From positions 868,001 to 932,000 of the forward strand of contig NZ_BRVO01000002.1 of the NCBI RefSeq assembly GCF_027924185.1: a stretch of DNA of 64,000 nt, given 5' to 3'. The translations under genes and the position numbers were made by a program. The first letter of the stretch is position 1. Every line of letters begins with the position of its first letter. The DNA is from Neptunitalea lumnitzerae. GTDB lineage: Bacteria > Bacteroidota > Bacteroidia > Flavobacteriales > Flavobacteriaceae. This document shows, piece by piece, positions 45,921-55,085 of the stretch. Below the pieces are notes generated by a model that was not told the DNA's origin, searched no databases, and saw only the letters and a program-made list of their open reading frames with translations.

Positions 45921-47906
45921 TTAAAATTTAATTTGTAATGATGTAAAAATATTTCTACCCATTCGCGGTATATTACCCCAATCTGCATAGGTACTGTAGT
46001 ATTGGTTGAATAGGTTTTCTGCTCCTACCTGTACTACGGTTTTAAAATTATGTAGCTGAAATGTATAATCTGCCGAAACATTTAAAATGGAATACGCCGG
46101 CGTTAAATCTTCCCCGTATTCCGGACTAAAATTTGATTGTGCTAAGTCGCCATTAAAACTGGTTTGAAAACCAAATTCTTTGTACTTGTAGTGTACTGAG
46201 GTTTGATAGCTTAAAGGTCTAATGAAAGGTAAATTTCCTTGGTCTTCATCCATTCCTCTGGCATAAGTTAGTGTACCCTCCCAATGTAAATTATTGGTGA
46301 GTGCATAACTGGTATTTAAAGAGAAATTAAATAAAGTAGCATAGTCTAAAGAAGTATATCCCTTTACCCCAACCGACTGATAGTTCATAGGGCTACCCAT
46401 ATTTAAAATACGCCCAATAATGTAATTGTTAATGTAAAAGTAATTTACTTTAGCTTTCACTTGAACTTTTTCGGTTTGGTAACCTGCACTAGCATTTACC
46501 TCATAAGAAACTTCATTTTTCAAATTTGGATTTCCTATGTAATCATACCTATCAAAACTATTATAAATGTAATACCCATAACCTTCAGAAACCGAAGGAG
46601 CTCTATGGCCATACCCACTCCCTACCGAAAAATCAAAATCATTAACTTTTAGGGTGTAGTTTGCATATACACTAGGTAACCATCTTGTTTTTTCCTGAGG
46701 CGCTCCGGGATGAAATATCCAATTAAAATCTATGTACTTAGCATAATTGTAATTTACTCCCAAGGCTCCGCCAAAATTCAACTCACTTTTAGGTGCTATT
46801 TCTAACGAATTATTAATAGACAACCCTGCATACCTAGTAGTTACCCAAGGCCAGCTATAAGCAAACATAGTACGCTCACTTCTGTCTTGCGGATACATAC
46901 GCATTTCTGCAATAGACAAATTATCATAGGCATTTAATTGCACTTCGGCATGGTACTTCCCTTTCATTACATGAGCTTTAGAAACCAGTCCATAGGTGGT
47001 TGTCCACCCTGGCATATCCATGTGCACCAAATTTTCTGGTCGTGTAGTATCATCCATATAATGTTCTACAGTATTGTAATACACTTTGGTATCCCAAGCA
47101 CGTACCCATCCATCTTCGTACAACTGTTTATACGTTGCCGAGGTGATAAGCGCTCTAGAAAGCCACAAATCCATTGGCAATGCTGGGTAGCCTACGTCTT
47201 TAGCTACATCAAAAATAGCATCTACCCGTACCGATGATAATTCCCCAGTTTTGTATGCTGCTCCTACAGAAGTATTAAACTTTTTAAATTGAGAATGGTT
47301 CACCTCTTCTCCGTTTCCATCGGTATAATTACCTGCTTCTCGGTAAGATATACTCCCTTGAGCTACCAACTTTTTATTGGCATACGCCACATTCCCCTGA
47401 TGGTAAAATTGCTCATTATTCAACTCAAAACCCGACTGGTATGCGCCTTCCCATTTGGGTTGCATACTAAAAGGTGTTGTTTTTCTTTGCAAGTCTACAC
47501 TCCCAGAAACTGTAGATCCGTTAGCATTCCCCTGCTGACCCGAAGTAATATTTACAGCGGCTAAATTATTACTCTCTACATACGAGGTTACCGGATCCAT
47601 TTTATCGGTACAAGCTCCAAATACATGCATACCATCTATGGTAATGGTAGCACGTTCAGAGCTCATATTATTAAGCATGGGCTCCCACGCATAAGCACCT
47701 CTTTTAATAAAGCTAATGCTACTAGAAGAAGCCAAAAACTCATCTACAGAAACATTCATTTTCATGGCTGTTTCTAGTTCTTTTTTCATTTTATCGGTTA
47801 TCTCAACCGCTTCTAATTGCTGTACACTATCTAAGGAAACTTCTTTTTCTTGTCCCACCATTGTCAATGATAGTAACAAGAATGATATTATTAGTAACTG
47901 CCTCAT
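45921..47906 (-). CDS. TonB-dependent copper receptor (OprC/NosA-like)
   Basis: About 661 aa from the ATG at 47906, with a signal peptide ending at MVGQ. The plug domain is at about 40-145 and the 22-strand barrel follows, ending in FTSLQIKF. The plug carries GMHVFGACTDKM, with Cys99 and Met103 spaced as CxxxM. The barrel carries EHYMDD with His282-x-Met284. CxxxM plus HxM is the copper-binding signature described for Pseudomonas OprC. It starts 1 bp after the stop of the upstream lipoprotein gene and precedes mbnP/mbnH-like genes, so it is the outer-membrane port of the system. Confidence 0.85.
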   Translation of the reverse strand: MRQLLIISFLLLSLTMVGQEKEVSLDSVQQLEAVEITDKMKKELETAMKMNVSVDEFLASSSSISFIKRGAYAWEPMLNNMSSERATITIDGMHVFGACTDKMDPVTSYVESNNLAAVNITSGQQGNANGSTVSGSVDLQRKTTPFSMQPKWEGAYQSGFELNNEQFYHQGNVAYANKKLVAQGSISYREAGNYTDGNGEEVNHSQFKKFNTSVGAAYKTGELSSVRVDAIFDVAKDVGYPALPMDLWLSRALITSATYKQLYEDGWVRAWDTKVYYNTVEHYMDDTTRPENLVHMDMPGWTTTYGLVSKAHVMKGKYHAEVQLNAYDNLSIAEMRMYPQDRSERTMFAYSWPWVTTRYAGLSINNSLEIAPKSELNFGGALGVNYNYAKYIDFNWIFHPGAPQEKTRWLPSVYANYTLKVNDFDFSVGSGYGHRAPSVSEGYGYYIYNSFDRYDYIGNPNLKNEVSYEVNASAGYQTEKVQVKAKVNYFYINNYIIGRILNMGSPMNYQSVGVKGYTSLDYATLFNFSLNTSYALTNNLHWEGTLTYARGMDEDQGNLPFIRPLSYQTSVHYKYKEFGFQTSFNGDLAQSNFSPEYGEDLTPAYSILNVSADYTFQLHNFKTVVQVGAENLFNQYYSTYADWGNIPRMGRNIFTSLQIKF

Positions 47907-47907
47907 G

Positions 47908-48831
47908 CTAAAATAAAATATCAATATATAGTTCACTTTTAGCACCTTCTATTCCCGGGGTAAAATCGGTAGGTACTTCGGTTCCTGCTAATAGGTTTCC
48001 ATCCGCATCTAAAAACATAAAATTAAGGGTCCAGTTACCTGTCATGGTGTAATTCACCACCCCATGATACAAACCCTCGGTCATTTGTGTTAAATCTTCA
48101 TTATTAGGAGATGAATGATTTCCCATAGAAGCTTCGGGCATTCTTGGGTCTAGCAATACAGTAGCCCCTTGCACTTCGCTAAACGAAAATTGTGACGGGT
48201 CAGGAAAAACACCTGCTGGCTCCTCCGGTTGATTATACTGGTAAATACCCGCTACTAAATCATTCTCTGCTACACTAGGACTTACAGGTGCTACAAGTGC
48301 TATGTAATAGCTAATACCATCGGCACCTGTAAAAGTGGTCATGTTCAAATTCATATTAGGCTGCGCCATTACCTCTATACCCTGTTGTATGGTAAACAAT
48401 TCGCCATTAATTTCTACACTCATATAGAATTCCCAAGTACCTTCAAGTCCGCTTTCATAATCAAAAACCGAGTAGCCAGAATAGTAGCCATTTGTGGCAT
48501 CATACAACACATTGTAACTATGTGGACAAGAGTACGCCGCTGTATTCAATTGCCTAATAGGCAACCATGTAATAGCGGCATCATCCACCGTTTGGTTGTT
48601 GGACATATTGGTTACTGTAAAGTGAAGCTCATTATACCCTTTATAAAAAGTACCATTTAAAGCTTCAATTTCTATTCGGTAGCCATTACTTTCTATTAAT
48701 ACTACTTCTTCAAACTCATATGCTTGCGGAATAGCAGTAGCTAGCTCTGCCTCATAATCGATTTTATCAAGCGTGCAGGCTGTTATAACCATACCAATAC
48801 ATACGGCTACAACAAGATGTATCATCTTCAT
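47908..48831 (-). CDS. Lipoprotein with YtkA-like domains, copper-operon member
   Basis: 307 aa. The lipoprotein signal ends at VITACTLDK (Cys19). Two repeated immunoglobulin-like units are visible, one with YNELHFTVTN and GTWEFYMSV, the other with PRMPEASMGNHSSPNN and TGNWTLNFMF. The second resembles YtkA-like metal-transport-associated domains, with Met/His clusters that could bind copper. Its stop is 1 bp from the TonB receptor start, so the two are co-translated. The function is inferred from operon context. Confidence 0.7.
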   Translation of the reverse strand: MKMIHLVVAVCIGMVITACTLDKIDYEAELATAIPQAYEFEEVVLIESNGYRIEIEALNGTFYKGYNELHFTVTNMSNNQTVDDAAITWLPIRQLNTAAYSCPHSYNVLYDATNGYYSGYSVFDYESGLEGTWEFYMSVEINGELFTIQQGIEVMAQPNMNLNMTTFTGADGISYYIALVAPVSPSVAENDLVAGIYQYNQPEEPAGVFPDPSQFSFSEVQGATVLLDPRMPEASMGNHSSPNNEDLTQMTEGLYHGVVNYTMTGNWTLNFMFLDADGNLLAGTEVPTDFTPGIEGAKSELYIDILF

Positions 48832-48937
48832 TATTTCGTAATTTTAAAACTGTTAGCATATACTGTAGCTAAAAGTACTACAGTGTTGTATTATATGAAT
48901 GTTAGTAGAAGCCCAACATTTTCATATAGTTTTAAAA

Positions 48938-49306
48938 TTAGCTGATAGGTGGGCGTAGCAAACGTGTGGTATCTAAAAGCTTATAAAATATACATTTATA
49001 AGCAGTTGTTTTAGGTTGTGTAAACCCGCTACTAGTGTAAAAGTTAAAACTAGCAGGTAGCTCCTGGTAAAACTCTAACACAGTATTACTGGTTAACTGT
49101 TTTTTCTCTTTACTATCTTTTTCTGTTTCCGAAGCCTTAGCCAATTGCTTGGCTAAATAACATTTACCATCGCAATGCATTTCGGGCTTATCTTTATTTT
49201 CACAAAGTTCGTTTTTAATATAATCATAAAACACTATGTATTCCATCACCGGAATAATAGGTTTCATTAGCATAAATAATGCAAATATGATTATAAATCT
49301 CTTCAT
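48938..49306 (-). CDS. Small secreted/membrane cysteine protein (C..NKDKP.M.C.GKC family), copy 2
   Basis: 122 aa. One N-terminal hydrophobic helix (about 3-25) is followed by LCENKDKPEMHCDGKCYLAK (residues ~34-53), with three cysteines and a Met/His suited to soft-metal binding. The rest is variable. It is paralogous to the gene at 49623-49994. Similar small genes precede TonB receptors in other Bacteroidota. It is the second gene of the presumed copper operon. Confidence 0.7.
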   Translation of the reverse strand: MKRFIIIFALFMLMKPIIPVMEYIVFYDYIKNELCENKDKPEMHCDGKCYLAKQLAKASETEKDSKEKKQLTSNTVLEFYQELPASFNFYTSSGFTQPKTTAYKCIFYKLLDTTRLLRPPIS

Positions 49307-49314
49307 AAAAAGCC

Positions 49315-49519
49315 GTGCTTGCTTATAGCAATACTGTTACTTTATGGTATTAATAATATACATGATAGGCACTTAAAAGGAATCTCTTAAGTACAATATG
49401 AAACACATTATGAAATACTAAAACACCCCATAACTTAAACCTTGATTAAAACCTCTTCAAATTATCTTTTATATACACTAGCAAATACACGTACTGGTAT
49501 TGCTATAAAATGCAAGCAT
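49315..49519. repeat. Intergenic segment framed by ~20 bp inverted repeats
   Basis: GTGCTTGCTTATAGCAATACTG (first 20 bases from 49315) and TGGTATTGCTATAAAATGCA (from about 49495) are inverted copies apart from a 3-base insertion, ~160 bp apart. They lie in the 316 bp gap between the two paralogous small genes. No ORF is inside. It may be a MITE-like remnant or an RNA structure. Confidence 0.4.
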
Positions 49520-49622
49520 ATACAAGCGTACAAATAGCACATATAACTGACTAATAACTAGCTTTAGGGCAAGCCCACTAAGCATATACAAATGTGGCTT
49601 TAATACGGGTTATTTAAAAATC

Positions 49623-49994
49623 TTAAGCAATAGGAGGCTTAAATAAGGTATTTATAAAAGCGAAGGAATACACCTCATTTTCATAAGCTATGGTATTCTT
49701 TTTCCATTCGTTAAAAATGGGAATCATTGGTACACTTGTAACTTCTTGAAAAAACAAAGGTGTAAATAGTACCTCTAGTTTAGAGGTAGGCATATCTTTT
49801 TTAGAGTCTGTATCGGTGTTTTTTGCTACCATTTTAGTTAAATGACACTTACCGTTACATTGCATTTGTGGCTTATCTTTATTTACACATAAAACAGACA
49901 CTATATAGTCATAATTAAACGCATATTGCACAAAGGGTACAATAGGTTTTACCGTATGAACTAAAAATAATAGTATTAGAAATGTTTGCTTCAA
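49623..49994 (-). CDS. Small secreted/membrane cysteine protein (C..NKDKP.M.C.GKC family), copy 1
   Basis: 123 aa with a probable TTG start at 49994; no ATG is in frame upstream and the paralogue begins at the same residue. The N-terminal hydrophobic helix is followed by LCVNKDKPQMQCNGKCHLTK with three Cys and Met/His. It opens the 6-gene minus-strand series that includes the copper receptor. The small size and conserved CxGKC knot suggest a copper carrier or sensor, but this is inference. Confidence 0.68.
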   Translation of the reverse strand: MKQTFLILLFLVHTVKPIVPFVQYAFNYDYIVSVLCVNKDKPQMQCNGKCHLTKMVAKNTDTDSKKDMPTSKLEVLFTPLFFQEVTSVPMIPIFNEWKKNTIAYENEVYSFAFINTLFKPPIA

Positions 49995-50016
49995 TATAAT
50001 GTGTAATAAAACAAGG

Positions 50017-50024
50017 CAAAAATA
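50017..50024 (-). promoter_or_regulatory. -7 promoter box of the copper operon
   Basis: Minus-strand TATTTTTG fits TAnnTTTG, 22 bp before the TTG start at 49994. No clear -33 element is seen. Confidence 0.4.
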
Positions 50025-50291
50025 ACTAAAAAAGAATATTTATCAGTAAACAAAGCTTTTTTAACAGGGTACTTTCTATGCTTTTTATTGCACTAAACAG
50101 CTATTTATGCTTAAAAGATTACGAATACCCTCTTTCTTAAAAGTTCCTTATATTATAACGTCCTTTGTATTGAAGCAACTGAATTTTGAGGTTGGGGATT
50201 AATTATATTTTAGAGAAGGTGTAAAAGAATCAATTGTATTTTTATAGTTATACGTATCTTTGATTTTAATAAAAGATAAAGAATATTATTA

Positions 50292-51176
50292 ATGGAAATA
50301 CCAAAGTTTCATGAAACATTCGTTCCTATCTTAAAAGTCTTGGAAAATGGAAAAACTCTACAAGCTAGAGAAATGTACCAGAATGTTATAGATAAATTTT
50401 ACTCTAAACTTTCAAAAGAACAAATCGAACAAAAAACAAAGAGTGGTGATGTTTTAATCATAAATAGAATAGCATGGGGGAAATCTTATCTTAAAAAAGG
50501 AGGATATATCGAATTTCCAAAACGAGGTTATGTTAAAATAACTGAAAAAGGAAAATCTCATGTAAATGATAATTTGACTTTAAAACAAGTTGAAAACTCA
50601 GATAATTATCTAGAATTTTATAATCAAGAAAATTCTAAAAATAGCTCTTCTCCTTCAGTTATTGAAAATGCCTCTCCACAAGATTTAATAGATGAAGGTT
50701 TTAATCAGATTGATATTCAAGTAAAAGATGAACTCCTTGAAAAACTAAAAGAAATTGACCCTTTCTACTTTGAGAAAGTTATTTTAATTCTATTAAAAAA
50801 AATGGGATACGGTGATTTTGTAGAAACAACAAAAACTGGTGATGGAGGAATTGATGGCATAATTAACGAAGACAAATTAGGTTTAGATAAAATATACATA
50901 CAAGCTAAACGGTATGGAGAAAATAAAGTTAGAGAAAAAGATATACGTAACTTTATTGGAGCAATGAGTGGTGATACACAAAAAGGAGTTTTTGTAACAA
51001 CTTCTTCATTTGACAAAGGAGCTATAAAAAAAGCTCATGATGCTCATCATACTATTATTTTAATTAATGGCATAAAATTGGTTGACCTTATGCATCAATA
51101 TAATGTTGGTATCCAAATAAAAGCTACCTATGAAGTAAAGGAACTTGATAATGATTTCTTTGAAGATACAAATTAA
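50292..51176 (+). CDS. Mrr-type (type IV) restriction endonuclease
   Basis: 294 aa. The N-terminal Mrr_N winged-helix domain (about 5-92) precedes a Mrr_cat PD-(D/E)xK domain. In it FYFEKVILILLKKMGYGD (about 158-175) is followed by TGDGGIDGII (Asp188) and IYIQAKRYG (Gln204-x-Lys206). Mrr enzymes cut methylated or otherwise modified foreign DNA. It heads a short plus-strand set with two small genes after it (gaps of 43 and 78 bp). The co-located C5-methylase at 34.8 kb must make a modification this Mrr tolerates. Confidence 0.9.
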   Translation: MEIPKFHETFVPILKVLENGKTLQAREMYQNVIDKFYSKLSKEQIEQKTKSGDVLIINRIAWGKSYLKKGGYIEFPKRGYVKITEKGKSHVNDNLTLKQVENSDNYLEFYNQENSKNSSSPSVIENASPQDLIDEGFNQIDIQVKDELLEKLKEIDPFYFEKVILILLKKMGYGDFVETTKTGDGGIDGIINEDKLGLDKIYIQAKRYGENKVREKDIRNFIGAMSGDTQKGVFVTTSSFDKGAIKKAHDAHHTIILINGIKLVDLMHQYNVGIQIKATYEVKELDNDFFEDTN

Positions 51177-51219
51177 CAAACATTACACTCAAATAACATT
51201 TAATTAAAATTTAAAGAAT

Positions 51220-51744
51220 ATGTCTCAACACGTAGATGAAATAATGTTTAATCTAAATAAAGAACAAAAACAATTTACTAGCCTACTACATTCCGGCTTA
51301 ACCTGGCAAACTCAGTGGACAAAGCTTTTAAAAACTATTATTAAAGATATTGGAGAAAAAAATGGCTTTTTTGTTAATACAGGAGGTTTACCTGAATTAG
51401 AGGAAGGAGAATGGATGTTTGACTTGGTCTGGTCCAAATTGCATTTAAATGGCGATAAAACTACTATAATAGATATTCCGCTAGTTCTAGAAAGTGAAAT
51501 AAGCAAAATCAGTTTTGGAGGATTTAAAGAAGATTTTGATAAATTATTAGTAGCAACAAATTCGCTAAAAGTTTTTGTAACCAGAACAATTAAACAACAA
51601 GAAACCCTATTAAAAGAGTGTATTGAATATGCTCAAGATGCCGTAAACAGTAACATAAATATAAACTCAAAGAATGGAGTCTATTTAATTATTTGGAAGG
51701 AAGAAAAAGGTTTCACTTTAAATTACATTAAAAGTCATAAGTAG
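51220..51744 (+). CDS. Putative PD-(D/E)xK-fold protein beside Mrr
   Basis: 174 aa. The order EGEWMFDLVWSKL (Asp68) then IDIPLVLESE (Glu91-x-Glu93) then FDKLLVATNSLKVFV resembles a restriction-endonuclease-like core with E-x-E in place of the usual ExK. Related uncharacterised proteins with this pattern are common. It has no signal peptide. It sits 43 bp after the Mrr gene and may be a partner or an independent nuclease. Catalysis is not assured. Confidence 0.6.
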   Translation: MSQHVDEIMFNLNKEQKQFTSLLHSGLTWQTQWTKLLKTIIKDIGEKNGFFVNTGGLPELEEGEWMFDLVWSKLHLNGDKTTIIDIPLVLESEISKISFGGFKEDFDKLLVATNSLKVFVTRTIKQQETLLKECIEYAQDAVNSNININSKNGVYLIIWKEEKGFTLNYIKSHK

Positions 51745-51822
51745 TATGTATTTTTTACAATACTAAATCTTTCATACACACTAAGAAATAAAATAACTAC
51801 AAACCTCATAAAATATATTATC

Positions 51823-52086
51823 ATGAGTTGGCACACAATAAAAGAATCAATACAAAAAGATTTGCTTTCTCGAAATTTGAAAAACCCAAACATAAGATTA
51901 AATGCTCTTGAGAATATTGAAACTCTATTAACAAAGAAAAAACCTGATTTCATAAAGAATCCAGAAAGAGAATTTAAAACACTTGATAAAAATGAATTTA
52001 AAAAAAATCTATCCATGTTCAAAGAAAATGGTCGCCTATCAAGTGCCGAAAGTAGTATTATCAATGAAATTTATAAAAGAATATAA
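51823..52086 (+). CDS. Small basic protein, unknown function
   Basis: 87 aa, helical, lysine-rich, with no recognised domain. It lies 78 bp downstream of the nuclease-like gene on the same strand. It could be a regulator or accessory of that unit. The frame is free of rare-looking breaks, but the small size leaves some doubt that it is expressed. Confidence 0.5.
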   Translation: MSWHTIKESIQKDLLSRNLKNPNIRLNALENIETLLTKKKPDFIKNPEREFKTLDKNEFKKNLSMFKENGRLSSAESSIINEIYKRI

Positions 52087-52235
52087 AATCCAAACACCTC
52101 TACCCCCCCCCTCTTTTTACCAAATGGTAAATTCATATTCCTTTCTTTTATACCAAAAGCCATGAAAGAACTCATAGCTTTTATTTTGGTTTTATACACC
52201 TTTATTCCTACATTTAATAGCAGATAACCAATGGA

Positions 52236-54458
52236 ATGACAAACAAACTCTGCACACTGCTTTTAGTGCTTATGGCTAGCACTATATCTTGTAAAAAAGA
52301 CAACTACGTTACCATTGACAAAACCAATACTGCTATTGCAATACCTCATTTTGTAGGAGATCAAGCTTGTGTAAACTGCCATAGCAAAGAGTACGACCTG
52401 TGGAAAGGGTCTCACCACGATCAGGCTATGAAAATAGCTGATTCTAATAGTGTATTAGGGAATTTTAATAACATTACTTTTACCTATAAAGGTGGTAAGG
52501 CTACTTTTTTTAAAAAAGATACTTCTTACTTTGTAAATATAAAAGGCCCAGATAATGCATACCACGATTATGAAATAAAATACACCTTTGGGTTTACCCC
52601 TTTACAACAATACATTGCCGAATTAGATAATGGTAAATTTCAATGTCTAACTATTGCTTGGGATAGTAACCAAAATAAGTGGTTTAACTTGTACCCCGAT
52701 TTGGAAATTGCTACTAACGAGCGTATCCATTGGACAGGTGAAGCAATGCGTTGGAACAACGCTTGTGCCGATTGCCATTCTACCGATTTAAAAAAGAATT
52801 ACACACCTGAAACTGAAGCCTACCACACTACATTTAAATATATTAATGTAAACTGCGAGGCTTGCCACGGGCCTGCCGGAGATCATGTGAACCACTATAG
52901 CAAAGGAGAAACGGAGGCTTATGTGCAAAAACTACTTATGACTAGCAGCACTACTGCCAAACAATTGGTAGATGAGTGTGCTAGGTGTCATTCCAGACGT
53001 TCACAAATTACGGCTGACTTTACACATAACGAAGGGTTTCACAATCATTATATGCCTACCCTACTTTCACCACCGTTGTATAAAGGTGATGGACAAATTG
53101 AAGACGAGGTGTATGTATATGGTTCCTTTACACAAAGTAAAATGTACCAAAATGGGGTATCGTGTAGAGATTGCCATAACCCGCATTCTTTACAGCTAAA
53201 GGCAACAGGCAATCAGTTATGCTTAAACTGTCATGAACCAGCTTATAATACGCCACAACACCACAACCATACATTAGGTACCGATGCCGCTTTATGTATT
53301 AATTGCCACATGACGGGTAAATATTATATGCAAAACGATTTTAGAAGAGATCATAGTTTTAGAATACCAAGGCCTGACCAAAGTGTAGCGTACGGAACAC
53401 CCAACGCATGTAACAATTGCCATACAGATAAAAGTGCAGAATGGGCTGTGAATAGTTTAAAAGCTTGGGGAGCTACCAAAGCAATGGATGCTAAATCTCA
53501 TTACTCTGATTATCTGTTGGCTGGGTATGCAGGCGATAAACAGGCTTTTCAGTATATAATAGATAATCATAACTATCCTGATATTATAAGAGCTACTGCT
53601 TTGCAGAATTACACTAACATGAATCTTACACCACAAGAAGTAAATGGGTTAAAAAAATACCTAAAAGATTCTTCTATCATGGTGAAAACAGAAACCTTAA
53701 ATGCCTATTTTAAAATTGGGGATACTACACAAACTAAAGCGATTGCCAAACTGCTTACCGATTCGTTACGTTCGGCACGTATTCTTAGTGCTAAATTTAT
53801 TAGTGTTTACGGAGCCCCTGAATTAAAAACGGAAAGTTTTAAAAAAGCCAATAAAGAATTCGAAACCTTTTTAAACACCAATGCCGATTTTTCATCGGGT
53901 CAAGCACAAATAGCGGAATACAAATATTTAAAAAATGATGTAGAAGGCGCTATAAAAGCCTACGAAAAAGCCGTAGCTTATGATGATTATAACAACAATG
54001 CACGCCTAAGCTTAGCATATTTATACTACCAAAAAGGGAATATTAAAAAAGCAGGTAGCTTGTACCAAAGAGTTATTGAGTTACAACCCGATAATAGTTA
54101 CCCTTATTATATGTTAGGTCTGCTATTAAACGAAGCAGGAAAAGACGATGCTACATTAAAATATTTAGGAGAAGCCTGTAAAAGAGAACCTTTTAACCTA
54201 AGAGCTTTTTATAATTATGCAGTAAAACTACAGGAGAAAAGCAAGTTTCAGCAGTCTATAGAAGTATTAGACAAAGCCTTAGAGCAAGCCCCTGATAATT
54301 CTGATCTATTGTATGTAAAACTAATTGCACTCATGCAATTAAAAAAGTACACCCCTGCTCAAAAAGTTTGTCAGCAACTGATAGTTTTAAATCCGTATAA
54401 TAACAACTTTAAACAATTGCTAGCAAAAATTGAACAGGAGAAAAAGACTTTACCTTAA
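52236..54458 (+). CDS. Octahaem c-type cytochrome lipoprotein with C-terminal HEAT/TPR repeats
   Basis: 740 aa, lipoprotein signal with Cys19 (STISCKKD). Eight CxxCH haem motifs are seen: CVNCH, CADCH, CEACH, CARCH, CRDCH, CLNCH, CINCH and CNNCH, all within residues ~40-400. The last ~330 residues hold HEAT-like and then several TPR units (for example NARLSLAYLYYQKGNIKKAG). Such proteins carry electrons in the periplasm. The TPR part suggests a scaffold. The exact partner is not in the window. The ATG at 52236 is used; an overlapping ATG at 52231 leads to an immediate stop. Confidence 0.88.
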   Translation: MTNKLCTLLLVLMASTISCKKDNYVTIDKTNTAIAIPHFVGDQACVNCHSKEYDLWKGSHHDQAMKIADSNSVLGNFNNITFTYKGGKATFFKKDTSYFVNIKGPDNAYHDYEIKYTFGFTPLQQYIAELDNGKFQCLTIAWDSNQNKWFNLYPDLEIATNERIHWTGEAMRWNNACADCHSTDLKKNYTPETEAYHTTFKYINVNCEACHGPAGDHVNHYSKGETEAYVQKLLMTSSTTAKQLVDECARCHSRRSQITADFTHNEGFHNHYMPTLLSPPLYKGDGQIEDEVYVYGSFTQSKMYQNGVSCRDCHNPHSLQLKATGNQLCLNCHEPAYNTPQHHNHTLGTDAALCINCHMTGKYYMQNDFRRDHSFRIPRPDQSVAYGTPNACNNCHTDKSAEWAVNSLKAWGATKAMDAKSHYSDYLLAGYAGDKQAFQYIIDNHNYPDIIRATALQNYTNMNLTPQEVNGLKKYLKDSSIMVKTETLNAYFKIGDTTQTKAIAKLLTDSLRSARILSAKFISVYGAPELKTESFKKANKEFETFLNTNADFSSGQAQIAEYKYLKNDVEGAIKAYEKAVAYDDYNNNARLSLAYLYYQKGNIKKAGSLYQRVIELQPDNSYPYYMLGLLLNEAGKDDATLKYLGEACKREPFNLRAFYNYAVKLQEKSKFQQSIEVLDKALEQAPDNSDLLYVKLIALMQLKKYTPAQKVCQQLIVLNPYNNNFKQLLAKIEQEKKTLP

Positions 54459-54467
54459 CAAGTAGTA

Positions 54468-55085
54468 TTAATTACTAAACTCATGTACTTTTTTAAAGTG
54501 GGTTGCATCTGGTAATACTTCTAATACCAAAATAGCCACATTTTCACGAGATACTTGTTTGTTTAGTTTACCATCGGTTTCTAAAAATACCAAACTGTCT
54601 TGTGCAGGGTCATCAGTCAATGCCACTGGACGCAAAATAGTGTAATCCAAACCGCTATTTTTTAGATATAAATCGGCATAATGTTTGGCTATATAATACG
54701 GCTTAATAGAAGCTGAATTCCAAAATTCACGGTCGTCTGCATAAGCAGCACTTACAATAACATAACGATTTACTCCAGCATCCTTAGCAGCAATCATGGT
54801 TTTTACAGCTCCGTCTAAATCTATTTCTAAAGTTTTATCATCACCCGTACTTCCACCTGAACCTGCAGTAAACACTACAGCATCAAAATCTTTTATAATG
54901 TCTTTTAAGGCATCTATACTATACTCTAAAGAAGATACTACCGTAGGCACATTTATATCATTAAAATATGCTTTTTGTTCTTCTTTTCTAATAAAAGCAA
55001 CTGGAGAATAGGTTTCAGAATCACTCATCTTTTTTGAGATAATTTTACCTATTTTTCCATGTGCTCCAACAATTAAAACTTTCAT
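54468..55085 (-). CDS. Atypical SDR / NAD(P)-binding protein
   Basis: About 205 aa from the ATG at 55085, where MKVLIVGAHGKIGK gives the Rossmann GxxGxxG-like motif at the very N-terminus. The domain resembles NmrA/YwnB-like atypical short-chain dehydrogenases: VVFTAGSGGS, VIVSAAYADD and DYTILRPVAL are typical strands. The canonical catalytic YxxxK may be YIAKHYADLYLK-like. Substrate unknown. It is convergent with the cytochrome gene with only 9 bp between stops. Confidence 0.85.
   Translation of the reverse strand: MKVLIVGAHGKIGKIISKKMSDSETYSPVAFIRKEEQKAYFNDINVPTVVSSLEYSIDALKDIIKDFDAVVFTAGSGGSTGDDKTLEIDLDGAVKTMIAAKDAGVNRYVIVSAAYADDREFWNSASIKPYYIAKHYADLYLKNSGLDYTILRPVALTDDPAQDSLVFLETDGKLNKQVSRENVAILVLEVLPDATHFKKVHEFSN

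Noticed and set aside
45896-45988. N-terminal extension of the MbnP-like protein
   Set aside because: It would lie inside the TonB receptor gene and would hide the lipoprotein signal that starts at 45895.
46461-47916. Plus-strand ORFs within the TonB receptor
   Set aside because: Shadow frames of a gene with clear domain motifs; no promoter or family match.
54468-55085. CapC, the dehydrogenase step of capnine synthesis
   Set aside because: It is an atypical NmrA/YwnB-like SDR with a different motif set, 45 kb from the capA/capB pair. No support.
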